Assembly (NCBI RefSeq): GCF_003116095.1
Contig: NZ_LGRA01000022.1
Coordinates: 5,440-69,439 of the forward strand
Direction of reading: 5' to 3'
Source of the DNA: Azospirillum sp. TSO35-2
Lineage (GTDB): Bacteria > Pseudomonadota > Alphaproteobacteria > Azospirillales > Azospirillaceae
Length of the DNA stretch: 64,000 bases
Below the pieces are notes generated by a model, which saw only the letters and a program-made list of their open reading frames with translations, was not told the DNA's origin and made no database searches. Below, in pieces: positions 24,717-36,050 of the stretch (position 1 is the first letter of the stretch; every line of letters begins with the position of its first letter). The translations under genes were made by a program, and so were the position numbers.

Positions 24717-25645
24717 GCTGCGGTTCCTGTCTCAGGCGTTCGCCGGTCCACCGTCGCGTCGCGCCCCAGCAGATCGTCGCCCACCAGATCGTGAATCGCG
24801 TCGGCCAGCAGCCGCACCGGCTTCGGCAGCGTCCCGCGGGCGCGGTGCAGGGCGATGTCGATGTCCGGCAGGTCGGGGAAGCCCTCCGCCACGCCGATGC
24901 GGCGCAGCGACGGCGGCACCGTGCAGCACTCCATCGCCGTCACCCCCAAGCCGCCCATCACCGCGCCATGCACGGCGACGACGCTCTTGCTGGTGAAGGC
25001 GACGCGCCAGTCGCGGCCCATCCCGTCCAGCGCGGCGACGGCAAGGTCACGCACGACGCAGCCCTTGGGGAACAGCGCCAGCGGCAAGGGGTCATAGCTC
25101 TCCACCGGACGGTGCCCCGGCGCCGGGTCGAGCGGCGGGGCCACCCAGGCCACCGGCTCCTGCCGCACCAGCTCGCCCCCCGCTTCGCCGGCCTTGCGGG
25201 TGACCAGCGCCAGGTCGTAGCGGCCCTTGTCGATCTCCGCCACCAGATCGGGGCTGTTGTCGCACACCACCTCGACCATCACGTCGGGGTAGGAGGCGTT
25301 GAAGCGGGCCAGCACCTCGGGCAGCAGCATGGTGGCGTAATCGTCGGGCGTGCCGATGCGGACGCTGGCGACCGTCGGGCTGCGGTGCATCAGCGCCAGC
25401 ACCTCGTCGTTCAGGGTCAGCATGCGCCGGGCGTAGGCCAGCAGCACCTCGCCGTCGCGGGTCATCCGCACGCCGTGGGTGTCGCGTTCGAACACGCGCT
25501 TGCCCACCGTCTCCTCCAGCCGGCGGACCTGCTGGCTGACCGCGGCCTGGGTGCGGCCCAGCTTTTCGCCGGCACGGGTGAAGCTGGCGCTGTCGGCCAC
25601 GGCGACGAAGGCGCGCAGCAGGTCGGTGTCGAGGTTGGCGGGCAT
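24713..25645 (-). CDS. LysR-family transcriptional regulator
   Basis: A 310-residue LysR regulator. The winged helix-turn-helix lies at residues 6-65 (LLRAFVAVADSASFTRAGEK, then LGRTQAAVSQQVRRLEE), and the effector-binding periplasmic-binding-protein fold covers about 92-300. LysR proteins usually respond to a small molecule and control an adjacent, often divergent, operon. Here the gene ends in a four-base overlap with a minus-strand SH3 gene, and its divergent neighbour is a small unknown gene at 25802. The target is therefore unclear. The intergenic stretch just upstream (25690-25760) is AT-richer than its surroundings and may hold its binding site. Confidence 0.92.
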   Translation of the reverse strand: MPANLDTDLLRAFVAVADSASFTRAGEKLGRTQAAVSQQVRRLEETVGKRVFERDTHGVRMTRDGEVLLAYARRMLTLNDEVLALMHRSPTVASVRIGTPDDYATMLLPEVLARFNASYPDVMVEVVCDNSPDLVAEIDKGRYDLALVTRKAGEAGGELVRQEPVAWVAPPLDPAPGHRPVESYDPLPLALFPKGCVVRDLAVAALDGMGRDWRVAFTSKSVVAVHGAVMGGLGVTAMECCTVPPSLRRIGVAEGFPDLPDIDIALHRARGTLPKPVRLLADAIHDLVGDDLLGRDATVDRRTPETGTAA

Positions 25646-25801
25646 CTGGGAACCGGAAGTTGCCTCCCATTCAAGCAGAGCGCCGGTCGGTCCGCAACGC
25701 TGCGGTCATTACGAATCGTGATGACGGCATAATGCCTATTCGTTTCCAAGAGAATCGGCGGTGCCCCATGGTCGGTGTCCAACCGCCCTGGAGTTCCGAT
25801 C

Positions 25802-26041
25802 ATGTCGCTGTTCGCCGCCTGGACCGGCGTGGTGATTGCCGCCGCCCGGATCGAGCCCGCCCCGTCCGCCCATTGCCGGCCGCCGCCGGTGCCGGAGCCG
25901 CGCCGCATCCGCCTCACCCACAACCCCATGCTGCCGCCGGTCCCGGCCGCGCTGCCGGTTCGGCGCGCCGGCCCGCCCTCCGTCGAGGCCGAACCGTTGC
26001 TGGAAGCCAGCCTGCGCACGCCGCTGTTGCTCGGGAAATAG
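25802..26041 (+). CDS. Small Pro-rich hypothetical protein
   Basis: A possible 79-residue protein, MSLFAAWTGVVIAAARIEPA followed by a region rich in Pro, Arg and Leu. It has a short hydrophobic N-terminus and no recognised domain. It lies divergent from the LysR gene and 69 bases before the asparaginase gene. Pro/Arg-rich translations are common in GC-rich non-coding frames, so it may not be real. An alternative start in the same frame is at 25775. Confidence 0.35.
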   Translation: MSLFAAWTGVVIAAARIEPAPSAHCRPPPVPEPRRIRLTHNPMLPPVPAALPVRRAGPPSVEAEPLLEASLRTPLLLGK

Positions 26042-26110
26042 GTCGGCTTGAGAAACAGGCCGGCCCCGGCCTATCCTGCCCGTCGGCACCAAGAGGGGGA
26101 GGGGACGGCG

Positions 26111-27199
26111 ATGGCGCGGGTCTATGTGCTGTACACCGGGGGCACCATCGGCTGCGTGACCAACGCGCAAGGGGCGCTGGCCCCGGTGCCGGGCGCGGCG
26201 TTCGAACAGCGGGTGCTGGCGACGCCCGGCCTGTCCGGCCATGGGGTGGCGGGCTATCCCGGCCTGAGTTGGACCATGGGCTGGTTCGACCGCACGCTCG
26301 ACAGTTCCAACATGACGCCGTCGGACTGGATCGCCATCGCCCGGCGGCTGCTGTCGGTCTACGACCAGTATGACGGCTTCGTCGTGCTGCATGGCACCGA
26401 CACCATGGCCTACAGCGCCTCGGCCCTGTCCTTCCTGCTGCCCGGCCTGTCGAAGCCGGTGGTGTTCGGCGGGTCGCAGGTGCCGCTGTCCTTCACGCTG
26501 AGCGACGCGCCGGCCAATCTGGTGGGCGCCATCGTGGTCGCCGGGACGCTGCCGGTGCCGGAGGTCTGCGTCTATTTCGACACCAAGCTGCTGCGCGGCA
26601 ACCGCGCGTCCAAGGTCGACGCCAACCGCTTCGCCGGCTTCGATTCGCCGAATTTCCCGCCGCTCGCCAGCGTCGGCAGCGTGGTGTCGCGGAATGAGCC
26701 CTATTGGCTGCCGATGCCGGGCCGGGACGTCTCGCTGGCCGAGCCGGGCAACCGCGCCCGGCGGCAGGCCGCGCTGGAGGCCCAGGTGGCGGCGGTGTCG
26801 GGCTTCTCGGTCCTGATGCTGTGGCTCTACCCCGGCATCCGGGCGAGCAGCGTGTCGGCGCTGCTGTCGGGCACCAGCCCGGCGGTGGCGGGCGTCGTGC
26901 TGCTGGCCTTCGGCGAGGGCAACGGCCCGACCGATCCGGACTTCCTCGACGCGCTGTCGGCGGCGGCCAAGGCCGGCGTGGTGCTGATGGACAACACCCA
27001 GGTCCAGCGCGGCGCCGTGCTGCCGGGAGCCTACGCCACCGGCCTGGGCGCGGTCGGTGCCGTCGGCGCCTACGACATGACGCCGGAAGCCAGCTACGCC
27101 AAGCTGGTCTGCCTGTTCGCCAGCGGCCTCGATCCCGCCGCGGTCAAGGCGGCGATGCCGGTGCCGCAGGCGGGCGAGCTGACGGTGATCGAGGGCTGA
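26111..27199 (+). CDS. Type I L-asparaginase
   Basis: A 362-residue L-asparaginase, hydrolysing asparagine to aspartate and ammonia. The first catalytic Thr lies in YVLYTGGTIGCV (about residues 4-15), and the second Thr-Asp pair in VVLHGTDTMAYSASALSFLL (about 96-115). The C-terminal domain (about 215-360) includes LWLYPGIRASS and GEGNGP. No signal peptide is present, fitting the cytoplasmic type I enzyme. A GGGGGAGGGG ribosome-binding site precedes the ATG at 26111; the frame extends upstream to 26048 without family sequence. It may help use asparagine as a nitrogen source. Confidence 0.93.
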   Translation: MARVYVLYTGGTIGCVTNAQGALAPVPGAAFEQRVLATPGLSGHGVAGYPGLSWTMGWFDRTLDSSNMTPSDWIAIARRLLSVYDQYDGFVVLHGTDTMAYSASALSFLLPGLSKPVVFGGSQVPLSFTLSDAPANLVGAIVVAGTLPVPEVCVYFDTKLLRGNRASKVDANRFAGFDSPNFPPLASVGSVVSRNEPYWLPMPGRDVSLAEPGNRARRQAALEAQVAAVSGFSVLMLWLYPGIRASSVSALLSGTSPAVAGVVLLAFGEGNGPTDPDFLDALSAAAKAGVVLMDNTQVQRGAVLPGAYATGLGAVGAVGAYDMTPEASYAKLVCLFASGLDPAAVKAAMPVPQAGELTVIEG

Positions 27200-27210
27200 A
27201 CGTGTCCCCC

Positions 27211-27243
27211 GATGGCGGGAGGCCGGCTGCGGCCTCCCCCATC
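27211..27243. terminator. Hairpin between convergent genes
   Basis: GGGAGGCCG (27217-27225) pairs perfectly with CGGCCTCCC (27230-27238) around the loop gctg, extended by GATG/CATC at the base. It separates the asparaginase gene from the convergent Met-rich protein gene. No T-run. Confidence 0.5.
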
Positions 27244-27252
27244 GGCGGTGCG

Positions 27253-27864
27253 TTACTGGCTGAGGCCGGGCTGGTTCGGCGCCATGGTGCCCTGGTTCAT
27301 CGAGCCACGGTTCATGGAGCCCTGGTTCATCGAACCGGCGCCCATGGACCCATTGCCCATCGAGCCGGTCCCCATCGTGCTGTTGCTCATGGAGCCCTGG
27401 TTCATCGACCCCTGATTCATGGAGCCGGCGCCGGTGCCGCCCATCGAGCCACCTATCGTCCCGCCGGTCGAGCTGCCGTAGCCGGTGTTGCCCTGGCTGC
27501 CGTACTGGGCGAGTTGCTGCAACTCGTTCTGGTCGTGCATGATGACGACCTGCTTGCCGCGCCGTTCGAAGGACGACGGGGTGAGCATCACCGTCTGGCC
27601 GCTCTTGGCCAGCTTCAGTTCGACCATCGTCTGCCCGTCGGCCCCGGTGGTCACGTTCTGGATGGTGCCGGCGACCGGCCCGCCGTGGCGGTGGACCACC
27701 CGCTTGCCGATCAGGTCACGGCTGGCCTGGACGTCGCGGGCACCGCTGTCCATCGTGCCGTTGGCGACCGCCTTGGCCTTGGCGGATCCGCTCTGGGCGT
27801 GGCCAGGAACGGCGGCGGCCATCAGCATCAGGGCCGGAACGGCGGCGGCGAGAATTTTGCGCAT
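27253..27864 (-). CDS. Exported protein with PRC-barrel-like domain and Met-rich repeats
   Basis: A 203-residue exported protein. Residues 1-24 form a signal peptide (MRKILAAAVPALMLMAAAVP, GHA|Q). Residues about 48-105 resemble a PRC-barrel-type beta domain (LIGKRVVHRHGGPVAGTIQN, VELKLAKSGQTVMLTPS). The last ~65 residues are a low-complexity tract of five-residue units such as GSMNQ and GSMGN, with about a dozen methionines at regular spacing; at DNA level this is a 15-base period with variants. Met-rich tracts can bind Cu(I), but this is only an inference. The ATG at 27864 follows a GGAGGATG ribosome-binding site. Confidence 0.8.
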   Translation of the reverse strand: MRKILAAAVPALMLMAAAVPGHAQSGSAKAKAVANGTMDSGARDVQASRDLIGKRVVHRHGGPVAGTIQNVTTGADGQTMVELKLAKSGQTVMLTPSSFERRGKQVVIMHDQNELQQLAQYGSQGNTGYGSSTGGTIGGSMGGTGAGSMNQGSMNQGSMSNSTMGTGSMGNGSMGAGSMNQGSMNRGSMNQGTMAPNQPGLSQ

Positions 27865-28046
27865 GTCATCCTCCCGGATTTGAACCATGGGTAAGGGGCA
27901 CCGCAAGAGGGGCGGCGCCCTACCCACGCCTGATGACACGCGAACGGCGGGTTTGTTTCCGATGGAGGGCGGGAATACGCCGTTTCCGACCTGGGCCTGC
28001 ACCAAAGAGTGTCGTGTCGGGATGTACGTTCGCCGACCGATGCTCT

Positions 28047-28238
28047 CTATTCCGCTGCGATCGGCAGAGCGCCCGAGGCCATCTTCTCCCGTGCGTTCAG
28101 CACCTCCAGCGCGACGATGCGGTGCTGGTCGTCGAAATCGAGAATAATGCCGGGGGCCACCTCTTCCGACCCTTCGACCGTATGATCGGAAAAACGCAGG
28201 TAGAGAGCGTCCGCATCGGGATCGTAGTGGGTCTTCAT
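28047..28238 (-). CDS. DUF2283 small protein
   Basis: A 63-residue DUF2283 protein. The family pattern is clear: MKTHYDPDADALYLRFSD, then EGSEEVAPGIILDFDDQHRI and VALEVLNARE. Such proteins often sit next to DUF4258 genes, and the pair is suspected to be a toxin-antitoxin-like module, though the function is not established. The ATG overlaps the stop of the upstream DUF4258 frame by four bases (ATGA). The start at 28238 is set by the conserved N-terminus; the longer frame is the shadow of DUF4258. Confidence 0.88.
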   Translation of the reverse strand: MKTHYDPDADALYLRFSDHTVEGSEEVAPGIILDFDDQHRIVALEVLNAREKMASGALPIAAE

Positions 28239-28474
28239 AGCTTGGCTCCCCGGTCCAGAAAGGCCGTCACCACCAGTATATCGACTCCTCGATCCCGGTG
28301 GACAACCCGGATCACACGGTCGCCAGCCTCTGGAATGCGTTTGAAGGACCGCGTCAACGTTGGGGCGGCCGGATCCGGCTCGCTCCGGTCGGGATCGGGC
28401 AGGGTGCGCCGCACCCACTCTTCCGCCAGCCCGCGCTCACGTATGGTGAGCTGGGCGTGGACGGAGTAGGTCAG
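28235..28474 (-). CDS. DUF4258-like protein with no standard start codon
   Basis: Reading the minus strand from the lepA stop gives an open frame ending TGA at 28235-28237. It encodes LTYSVHAQLTIRERGLAEEW, then a DP-rich loop, RSFKRIPEAGDRVIRVVHRD and VDILVVTAFLDRGAKL. This matches DUF4258 (YSxHA...RGL...E.V, ending in a VVTA(F/Y) strand). No ATG, GTG or TTG lies at its beginning; the first usable codon before the domain is CTG at 28472-28474, and the frame otherwise runs open from the in-frame lepA stop TGA at 28511. It may start at CTG, be translated by coupling from lepA, or be decaying. It overlaps DUF2283 by four bases. Confidence 0.65.
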   Translation of the reverse strand: MTYSVHAQLTIRERGLAEEWVRRTLPDPDRSEPDPAAPTLTRSFKRIPEAGDRVIRVVHRDRGVDILVVTAFLDRGAKL

Positions 28475-28510
28475 GATGGGTGGCTCGTCCCCCGTTACAG
28501 GGGAGTTCCC

Positions 28511-30313
<1,803 letters not shown>

Positions 30314-30428
30314 CGGGGCCCGGGACTTTAGAGTTTGCCGGAACATAGGGCGGACGGGGGATGGGCGCAACGATGGTGTGGTGGGCGGGGGCCGCGGCGG
30401 GAGGCTGGCGGGCGCTGGACCGGTGGTG

Positions 30429-30485
30429 AATGGAACGTTTGAAACCGGATGGAACAGTTTTTCGGGGGCTGTTCCATGTTCCATT
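30429..30485. repeat. Compound inverted-repeat element, copy 3
   Basis: Inner arms ATGGAACAG (30449-30457) and CTGTTCCAT (30469-30477) enclose 11 bases; outer arms AATGGAAC (30429-30436) and GTTCCATT (30478-30485) enclose the inner hairpin. The sequence between the left arms carries TGAAAC, as in the copies at 16387 and 16475, and a further TTGGAAC half-site follows at 30488. It lies about 115 bases upstream of lepA. Confidence 0.72.
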
Positions 30486-30732
30486 CGTTGGAACGGTCGG
30501 CATGGGCACGCCCTGTACGGGGGTGCCGGAGGACGGCATCGCATCGGTCGGAACGGGCGGCTCGGCCCCATCGGCGCATGCGCTCTCCCCGGTCGGAAGC
30601 AGGAGTTCACATTTCTAGCATGCGCTGCGGGCCGGGGGAGAGGTGCCTGGAAAAATCCCTGGGCACTGCCCGCCACAGACACCCGCTTGAACGATCGGAG
30701 ACACGGCCGAACCGGCGTCCACCGTAATCAAG

Positions 30733-30814
30733 CGTCAGTCCCGCGAAGGCTGGAATCCAGCCATAGCAGGTGCTTGAGCAGGAAGCCTGGATCCCCGCCT
30801 TCGCGGGGACGACG
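30733..30814. repeat. REP-like inverted pair downstream of glgA
   Basis: CGTC(A)GTCCCGCGAAGGCTGG at 30733-30752 (followed by AATCCAG) and, on the other strand, the complement of 30786-30814 reading CGTCGTCCCCGCGAAGGCGG then GGATCCAGG. The two arms face each other. They match the 'CCCGCGAAGGCGGGGATCCAG' type of short dispersed element widespread in alphaproteobacterial genomes. A second pair occurs at 32399-32484. Confidence 0.85.
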
Positions 30815-30867
30815 GCGTGGGGCTGCGGACGCCGGTTCGATCACAGGCGGTGAGGGTAGCTCGGCGC

Positions 30868-32334
<1,467 letters not shown>

Positions 32335-32398
32335 CGGGACGGCACTCGGATCAAAGGCGGGGGGAGGGCGGGGGAAGGCGGCCTGCCGCTCACCCGGC

Positions 32399-32484
32399 CG
32401 TCATCCCCGCGGCGGCGGGGATCCAGGCTGTGCCGAAGGATCGGCTTCGGGGCGCGCTGGATTCCCGCCTGCGCGGGAATGACG
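32399..32484. repeat. REP-like inverted pair between glgC and glgA
   Basis: CGTCATCCCCGCGGCGGCGG (32399-32418, continuing GGATCCAG) faces CTGGATTCCCGCCTGCGCGG (32457-32476, continuing GAATGACG). Each half is itself a small hairpin. Same family as the pair at 30733-30814. Confidence 0.88.
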
Positions 32485-32532
32485 GCCGCAGGGGTGAGGG
32501 GTCGGCTTCGGTCGGAAGGGGAAAGGGAACTC

Positions 32533-33804
32533 CTACTCCTTGGGCAGCTTCTCGATCATCTCGCGGGTGATCAGGACGACGCCGCCCTCGCTGCGGTGGA
32601 AGCGGCGGGCGTCCAGCTCGGCATCCTCGCCGACGACGAGGCCGTTGGGGATGGTGACGCCGCGGTCGATGACCACCTTCTTCAGGCGGCAATGGCGGCC
32701 GATGTCGCATTCCGGCAGCACCACCGCCTCGTGCAGCTCGCTGTAGGAGTTGACGCGGACCGAGCTGAACAGCAGCGACCGCCGCACGGTCGAGCCGGAG
32801 ATGATGCAGCCGCCCGACACCAGGCTGTCCACCGCCATGCCGCGCCGGTTCTCGTCGTCGAAGACGAACTTCGCCGGCGGCAGCTGCTCCTGGTAGGTGA
32901 AGATCGGCCAGTCGCGGTTGTACATGTTCAACTGCGGCGTGACGTGGCAGAGGTCGAGGTTGGCCTCCCAATAGGCGTCGATGGTGCCGACGTCGCGCCA
33001 GTAGGGGGTGTCGTCCGGGGCGTCGATCACCGCGCTGTCGGCGTAGTTGTGCGCCATGATGCGGGCGCCGGCCTTCACCAGATGCGGGATGATGTCCTTG
33101 CCGAAATCGCGGCTGGAGCCGGGCGTGGCGACGTCGCGTTCGAGCTGTTCGTAGAGGAACTGGGCGTTGAAGACGTAGATGCCCATGCTGGCCAGCGCGA
33201 TGTCGGGCTTGCCCGGCATCGCCGGCGGGTCGGCCGGCTTCTCGACGAAGTCGATGATGCGGCGGTCCTCGTCGATGTGCATGACGCCGAAGCCGGTCGC
33301 CTGCTGGCGCGGAACCTCGACGCAGGGGACCGTCACGTCGGCCTTGCGGTCGATGTGGTCGAGCAGCAGCGCGCCGTAATCCATCTTGTAGATGTGGTCG
33401 CCGGCCAGGATCAGCACGTATTCCGGTTCGTGGTCGCGCAGGATGTCCAGGTTCTGGTACACGGCGTCGGCGGTGCCCTGGTACCATTCCGTCTCGCTGA
33501 TGCGCTGCTGGGCCGGCAGCAGGTCGCAGAACTCGTTCATCTCGCCGCGGAAGAAGTTCCAGCCGCGCTGGAGATGGCGCAGCAGGCTGTGCGACTTGTA
33601 CTGGGTCAGCACGCCGATGCGGCGGAAGCCGGAATTGACGCAGTTGGACAGGGCGAAGTCGATGATGCGGAACTTGCCGCCGAAGTAGGTCGCCGGCTTG
33701 GCCCGCCGGTCGGTCAGCTGCATCAGACGGCTGCCGCGTCCTCCGGCCAGCACCAACGCCACCGCGCGCCGCGGCGCCAGACGCAGATCCCGTTTGTCGA
33801 GCAT
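32533..33804 (-). CDS. glgC: Glucose-1-phosphate adenylyltransferase
   Basis: A 423-residue enzyme making ADP-glucose from glucose-1-phosphate and ATP, the committed step of glycogen synthesis. The nucleotide loop is VALVLAGGRGSRLMQLTDRR (about residues 15-34), followed by KPATYFGGKFRIIDFALSNC, the catalytic-region LAGDHIYKMDYG, and FVEKPADPP. The C-terminal left-handed beta-helix (about 300-420) mediates allosteric control. The ATG at 33804 gives MLDKRDLRLAPRRAVALVLA, the standard start. It leads the glgC-glgA unit and is divergent from amtB. Confidence 0.97.
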   Translation of the reverse strand: MLDKRDLRLAPRRAVALVLAGGRGSRLMQLTDRRAKPATYFGGKFRIIDFALSNCVNSGFRRIGVLTQYKSHSLLRHLQRGWNFFRGEMNEFCDLLPAQQRISETEWYQGTADAVYQNLDILRDHEPEYVLILAGDHIYKMDYGALLLDHIDRKADVTVPCVEVPRQQATGFGVMHIDEDRRIIDFVEKPADPPAMPGKPDIALASMGIYVFNAQFLYEQLERDVATPGSSRDFGKDIIPHLVKAGARIMAHNYADSAVIDAPDDTPYWRDVGTIDAYWEANLDLCHVTPQLNMYNRDWPIFTYQEQLPPAKFVFDDENRRGMAVDSLVSGGCIISGSTVRRSLLFSSVRVNSYSELHEAVVLPECDIGRHCRLKKVVIDRGVTIPNGLVVGEDAELDARRFHRSEGGVVLITREMIEKLPKE

Positions 33805-34401
33805 GGCCGTTACCCCCTTGCCGTCTTCTTGCGACCGCTCGGCGGCGGCCTTTCCATTGAGGCGTTGACGGTGCCACATCTCGCCGCCATGTCCAAGTGG
33901 CGCGGAAGCGCGGTGCGGCTCGGCCGACCGCCCCTCCCGTCCGGTCGCCGGGCCTATGGAAAAAGACGGGTCCTACTCCGGAATTGACCAGCCCGGCGGC
34001 GCCCCTCCTGCACAAATTTTCATCATCTGCTGGAAAGTCAGCCACGGCGCCGCGGTGATCCGCTGCATCGGGCCGTTTGCTTTGGTCGAAAGCCCGAAAA
34101 TTGCTTCCCAATGTCAGTCCCGACACATGCCTGTTTTCTGGGCAGAGTCACCCCGCGACTCGTCGGAGGGTGCCCGTTCGGGGGGCCGGAGCCAGGACAA
34201 CCCTGACGATTCCAAGCCGTTTTCGACTGGCACGCTTCTTGTAGTGATTGGAGCGTCCTCGGTCCCGTCCGCCGCCCCGTCTTTGCCGGGGACGGGGCGA
34301 CCGGGACGGGGTCGCCCCATTGCGGCGTCCGCCCGGAACACCTCCGGTGCCGGGCGGGCCGTTGCGGGGCGGGAGCGATTTTGGAGAAAGAGGGAGCCTC
34401 G
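33805..34401. other. Divergent regulatory region between glgC and amtB
   Basis: A 597-base region between the divergent glgC and amtB genes. It holds the sigma-54 promoter at 34228-34242. No clear pair of NtrC half-sites was found by eye. The amtB ribosome-binding site (GAAAGAGGGAG) lies at about 34385-34395. Its length fits enhancer-type control. Confidence 0.55.
34228..34242 (+). promoter_or_regulatory. Sigma-54 (RpoN) promoter of amtB
   Basis: TGGCACG-cttc-TTGT matches the -24/-12 consensus TGGCACG-N4-TTGC almost exactly, 160 bases upstream of the amtB start. It predicts nitrogen-limitation control through NtrC or a similar activator. Confidence 0.85.
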
Positions 34402-35847
34402 ATGAACCGTCTGTTCCTTATGGCCGCACCGATGATGGCGGTTGCTCTGGGCGCGGTCGGCCTGCCGGCCGCAGCCCTTGCCCAGGACCCGGCGGCTGCG
34501 GCGGCCGCTGCTGCTGCGGCGGCTGCCGCCGCTGCCACCGCCGCCGCCGCGCCGGCTGCTCCGGCGCTCAACAACGGCGACACCGCCTGGATGCTGATCT
34601 CCACGGCGCTGGTGCTGATGATGACCATCCCCGGCCTGGCCCTGTTCTACGGCGGCATGGTCCGCAAGATGAACGTGCTGTCGACGGTGATGCAGAGCTT
34701 CGCCATCACCTGCCTCATCAGCGTCCTGTGGTACGTGATCGGCTACAGCCTGGCCTTCACTGGCACCGGCGCCTATGTCGGCGGGCTCGACCGGCTGTTC
34801 CTCAACGGGCTCGACTTCACGAAGGCCTTCGTGCTGGGCGAGGCGACCTCCGGCCCGGTCCCGACGACCATCCCCGAGCCGGTCTTCATGATGTTCCAGA
34901 TGACCTTCGCGATCATCACGCCGGCGCTGATCACCGGCGCCTTCGCGGACCGCATGAAGTTCTCGTCGCTGCTGGTCTTCACCGCGCTGTGGTCGCTGGT
35001 GGTCTACGCGCCGATCGCCCACTGGGTCTGGCACCCGGCCGGCTTCCTCTTCGGTCTCGGCGTGCTGGACTTCGCCGGCGGCACGGTTGTCCACATCAAC
35101 GCGGGCGTCGCCGGCCTGATCGCCGCCCTGGTGATCGGCAAGCGCAAGGGCTACCCGAAGGAAGCCTTCATGCCGCACAACCTGGTGCTGTCGCTGATCG
35201 GCGCCTCGCTGCTGTGGGTCGGCTGGTTCGGCTTCAACGCCGGTTCGGCGCTGACCGCCGGTCCGCGCGCCGGCATGGCGCTGGCCGCCACGCACATCGC
35301 CACCGCCGGCGCCGCCATGGGCTGGCTGTTCGCGGAATGGATCGTCAAGGGCAAGCCCTCGATCCTCGGCATCATCTCGGGTGCGGTCGCCGGCCTGGTC
35401 GCCGTGACCCCGGCCGCCGGCTTCGTCGACCCGACCGGCGCCATCATCATCGGCATCGTCGCCGGCGTGATCTGCTTCTGGTCGGCCACCAGCCTCAAGC
35501 ACATGCTGGGCTATGACGACAGCCTGGACGCCTTCGGCGTGCACGGCGTCGGCGGCCTGATCGGCGCCATCCTGACCGGCGTGTTCGCCAAGATGTCGGT
35601 GTCGAACAGCGAAGGCGGCTTCGCCGCGGTCCTGCAGGCCGACCCCAAGGCCACGCTGGGCCTGCTGGAAGGCAACGCCGCCGCGGTGTGGATCCAGATC
35701 CAGGGCATCGCCTACACCATCGGCTGGTGCGCCATCGCCACCTTCGTCCTGCTGAAGGTCGTCGATGTGGTCATGGGCCTGCGTGTCGACGAGGACGTGG
35801 AGCGCGACGGTCTCGACCTCGCCCTGCACGGCGAGAGCATCCACTAA
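34402..35847 (+). CDS. amtB: Ammonium transporter
   Basis: A 481-residue Amt/MEP/Rh ammonium channel of the inner membrane. Residues 1-28 form a cleavable signal peptide (AAALAQ), followed by an extreme poly-alanine tract at about residues 31-54 before the first helix (WMLISTALVLMMTIPGLALF). Eleven membrane helices follow. Conserved pore residues are visible: PIAHWVWHPAGFLFGLGVLD (Asp160 region), GGTVVHINAGVAG (first pore His) and DAFGVHGVGGLIGAILTG (second pore His). The cytoplasmic C-terminus (GLRVDEDVERDGLDLALHGE) is the normal GlnK/PII docking tail. No glnK gene is adjacent. A sigma-54 promoter lies upstream and a strong terminator downstream. Confidence 0.97.
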   Translation: MNRLFLMAAPMMAVALGAVGLPAAALAQDPAAAAAAAAAAAAAAATAAAAPAAPALNNGDTAWMLISTALVLMMTIPGLALFYGGMVRKMNVLSTVMQSFAITCLISVLWYVIGYSLAFTGTGAYVGGLDRLFLNGLDFTKAFVLGEATSGPVPTTIPEPVFMMFQMTFAIITPALITGAFADRMKFSSLLVFTALWSLVVYAPIAHWVWHPAGFLFGLGVLDFAGGTVVHINAGVAGLIAALVIGKRKGYPKEAFMPHNLVLSLIGASLLWVGWFGFNAGSALTAGPRAGMALAATHIATAGAAMGWLFAEWIVKGKPSILGIISGAVAGLVAVTPAAGFVDPTGAIIIGIVAGVICFWSATSLKHMLGYDDSLDAFGVHGVGGLIGAILTGVFAKMSVSNSEGGFAAVLQADPKATLGLLEGNAAAVWIQIQGIAYTIGWCAIATFVLLKVVDVVMGLRVDEDVERDGLDLALHGESIH

Positions 35848-35878
35848 GACAAAAACCCTTTCCCACGGGTCTCTTTCG

Positions 35879-35909
35879 AAAAGGCCGCCGGTTCTCCGGC
35901 GGCCTTTTT
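35879..35909 (+). terminator. Rho-independent terminator of amtB
   Basis: AAGGCCGCCGG-TTCT-CCGGCGGCCTT followed by more T residues, 31 bases after the amtB stop. Confidence 0.95.
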
Positions 35910-36050
35910 CGTCGCCGGTCGCGGCATTGTTGCGTGGGGCGGAACGCTGTGGCGCGGGCGGGCCGGCTTCACGGCGGGGCCGGGGCGGACTAACTCTGGT
36001 GCATCGCCACTGCGTTCCGTTCGGGGCGCGTCTGCTCAGGAGTTGCCGCC

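Larger units (their letters stand above)
30314..30867. other. Intergenic region between glgA and lepA
   Basis: This 554-base gap lies upstream of minus-strand lepA and downstream of minus-strand glgA. It contains the nested inverted-repeat element at 30429-30485 and a REP-like inverted pair at 30733-30814. No gene is supported; open frames here are shadows of repeats. Confidence 0.6.

Noticed and set aside
21966..24794. Plus-strand frame of 942 codons opposite the HD-GYP and SH3 genes
   Set aside because: Spans two confirmed genes on the other strand and the gap between them, with no conserved motif.
27212..27415. Plus-strand small protein with MEPWFIEP repeats
   Set aside because: It is the opposite-strand reading of the GSMNQ repeat of the exported protein and has no start signal of its own.
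34005..34200. Possible NtrC half-sites upstream of amtB (tgcac, ggtgc)
   Set aside because: Half-sites are isolated and not arranged as a dyad with the proper spacing; a motif scan would be needed.
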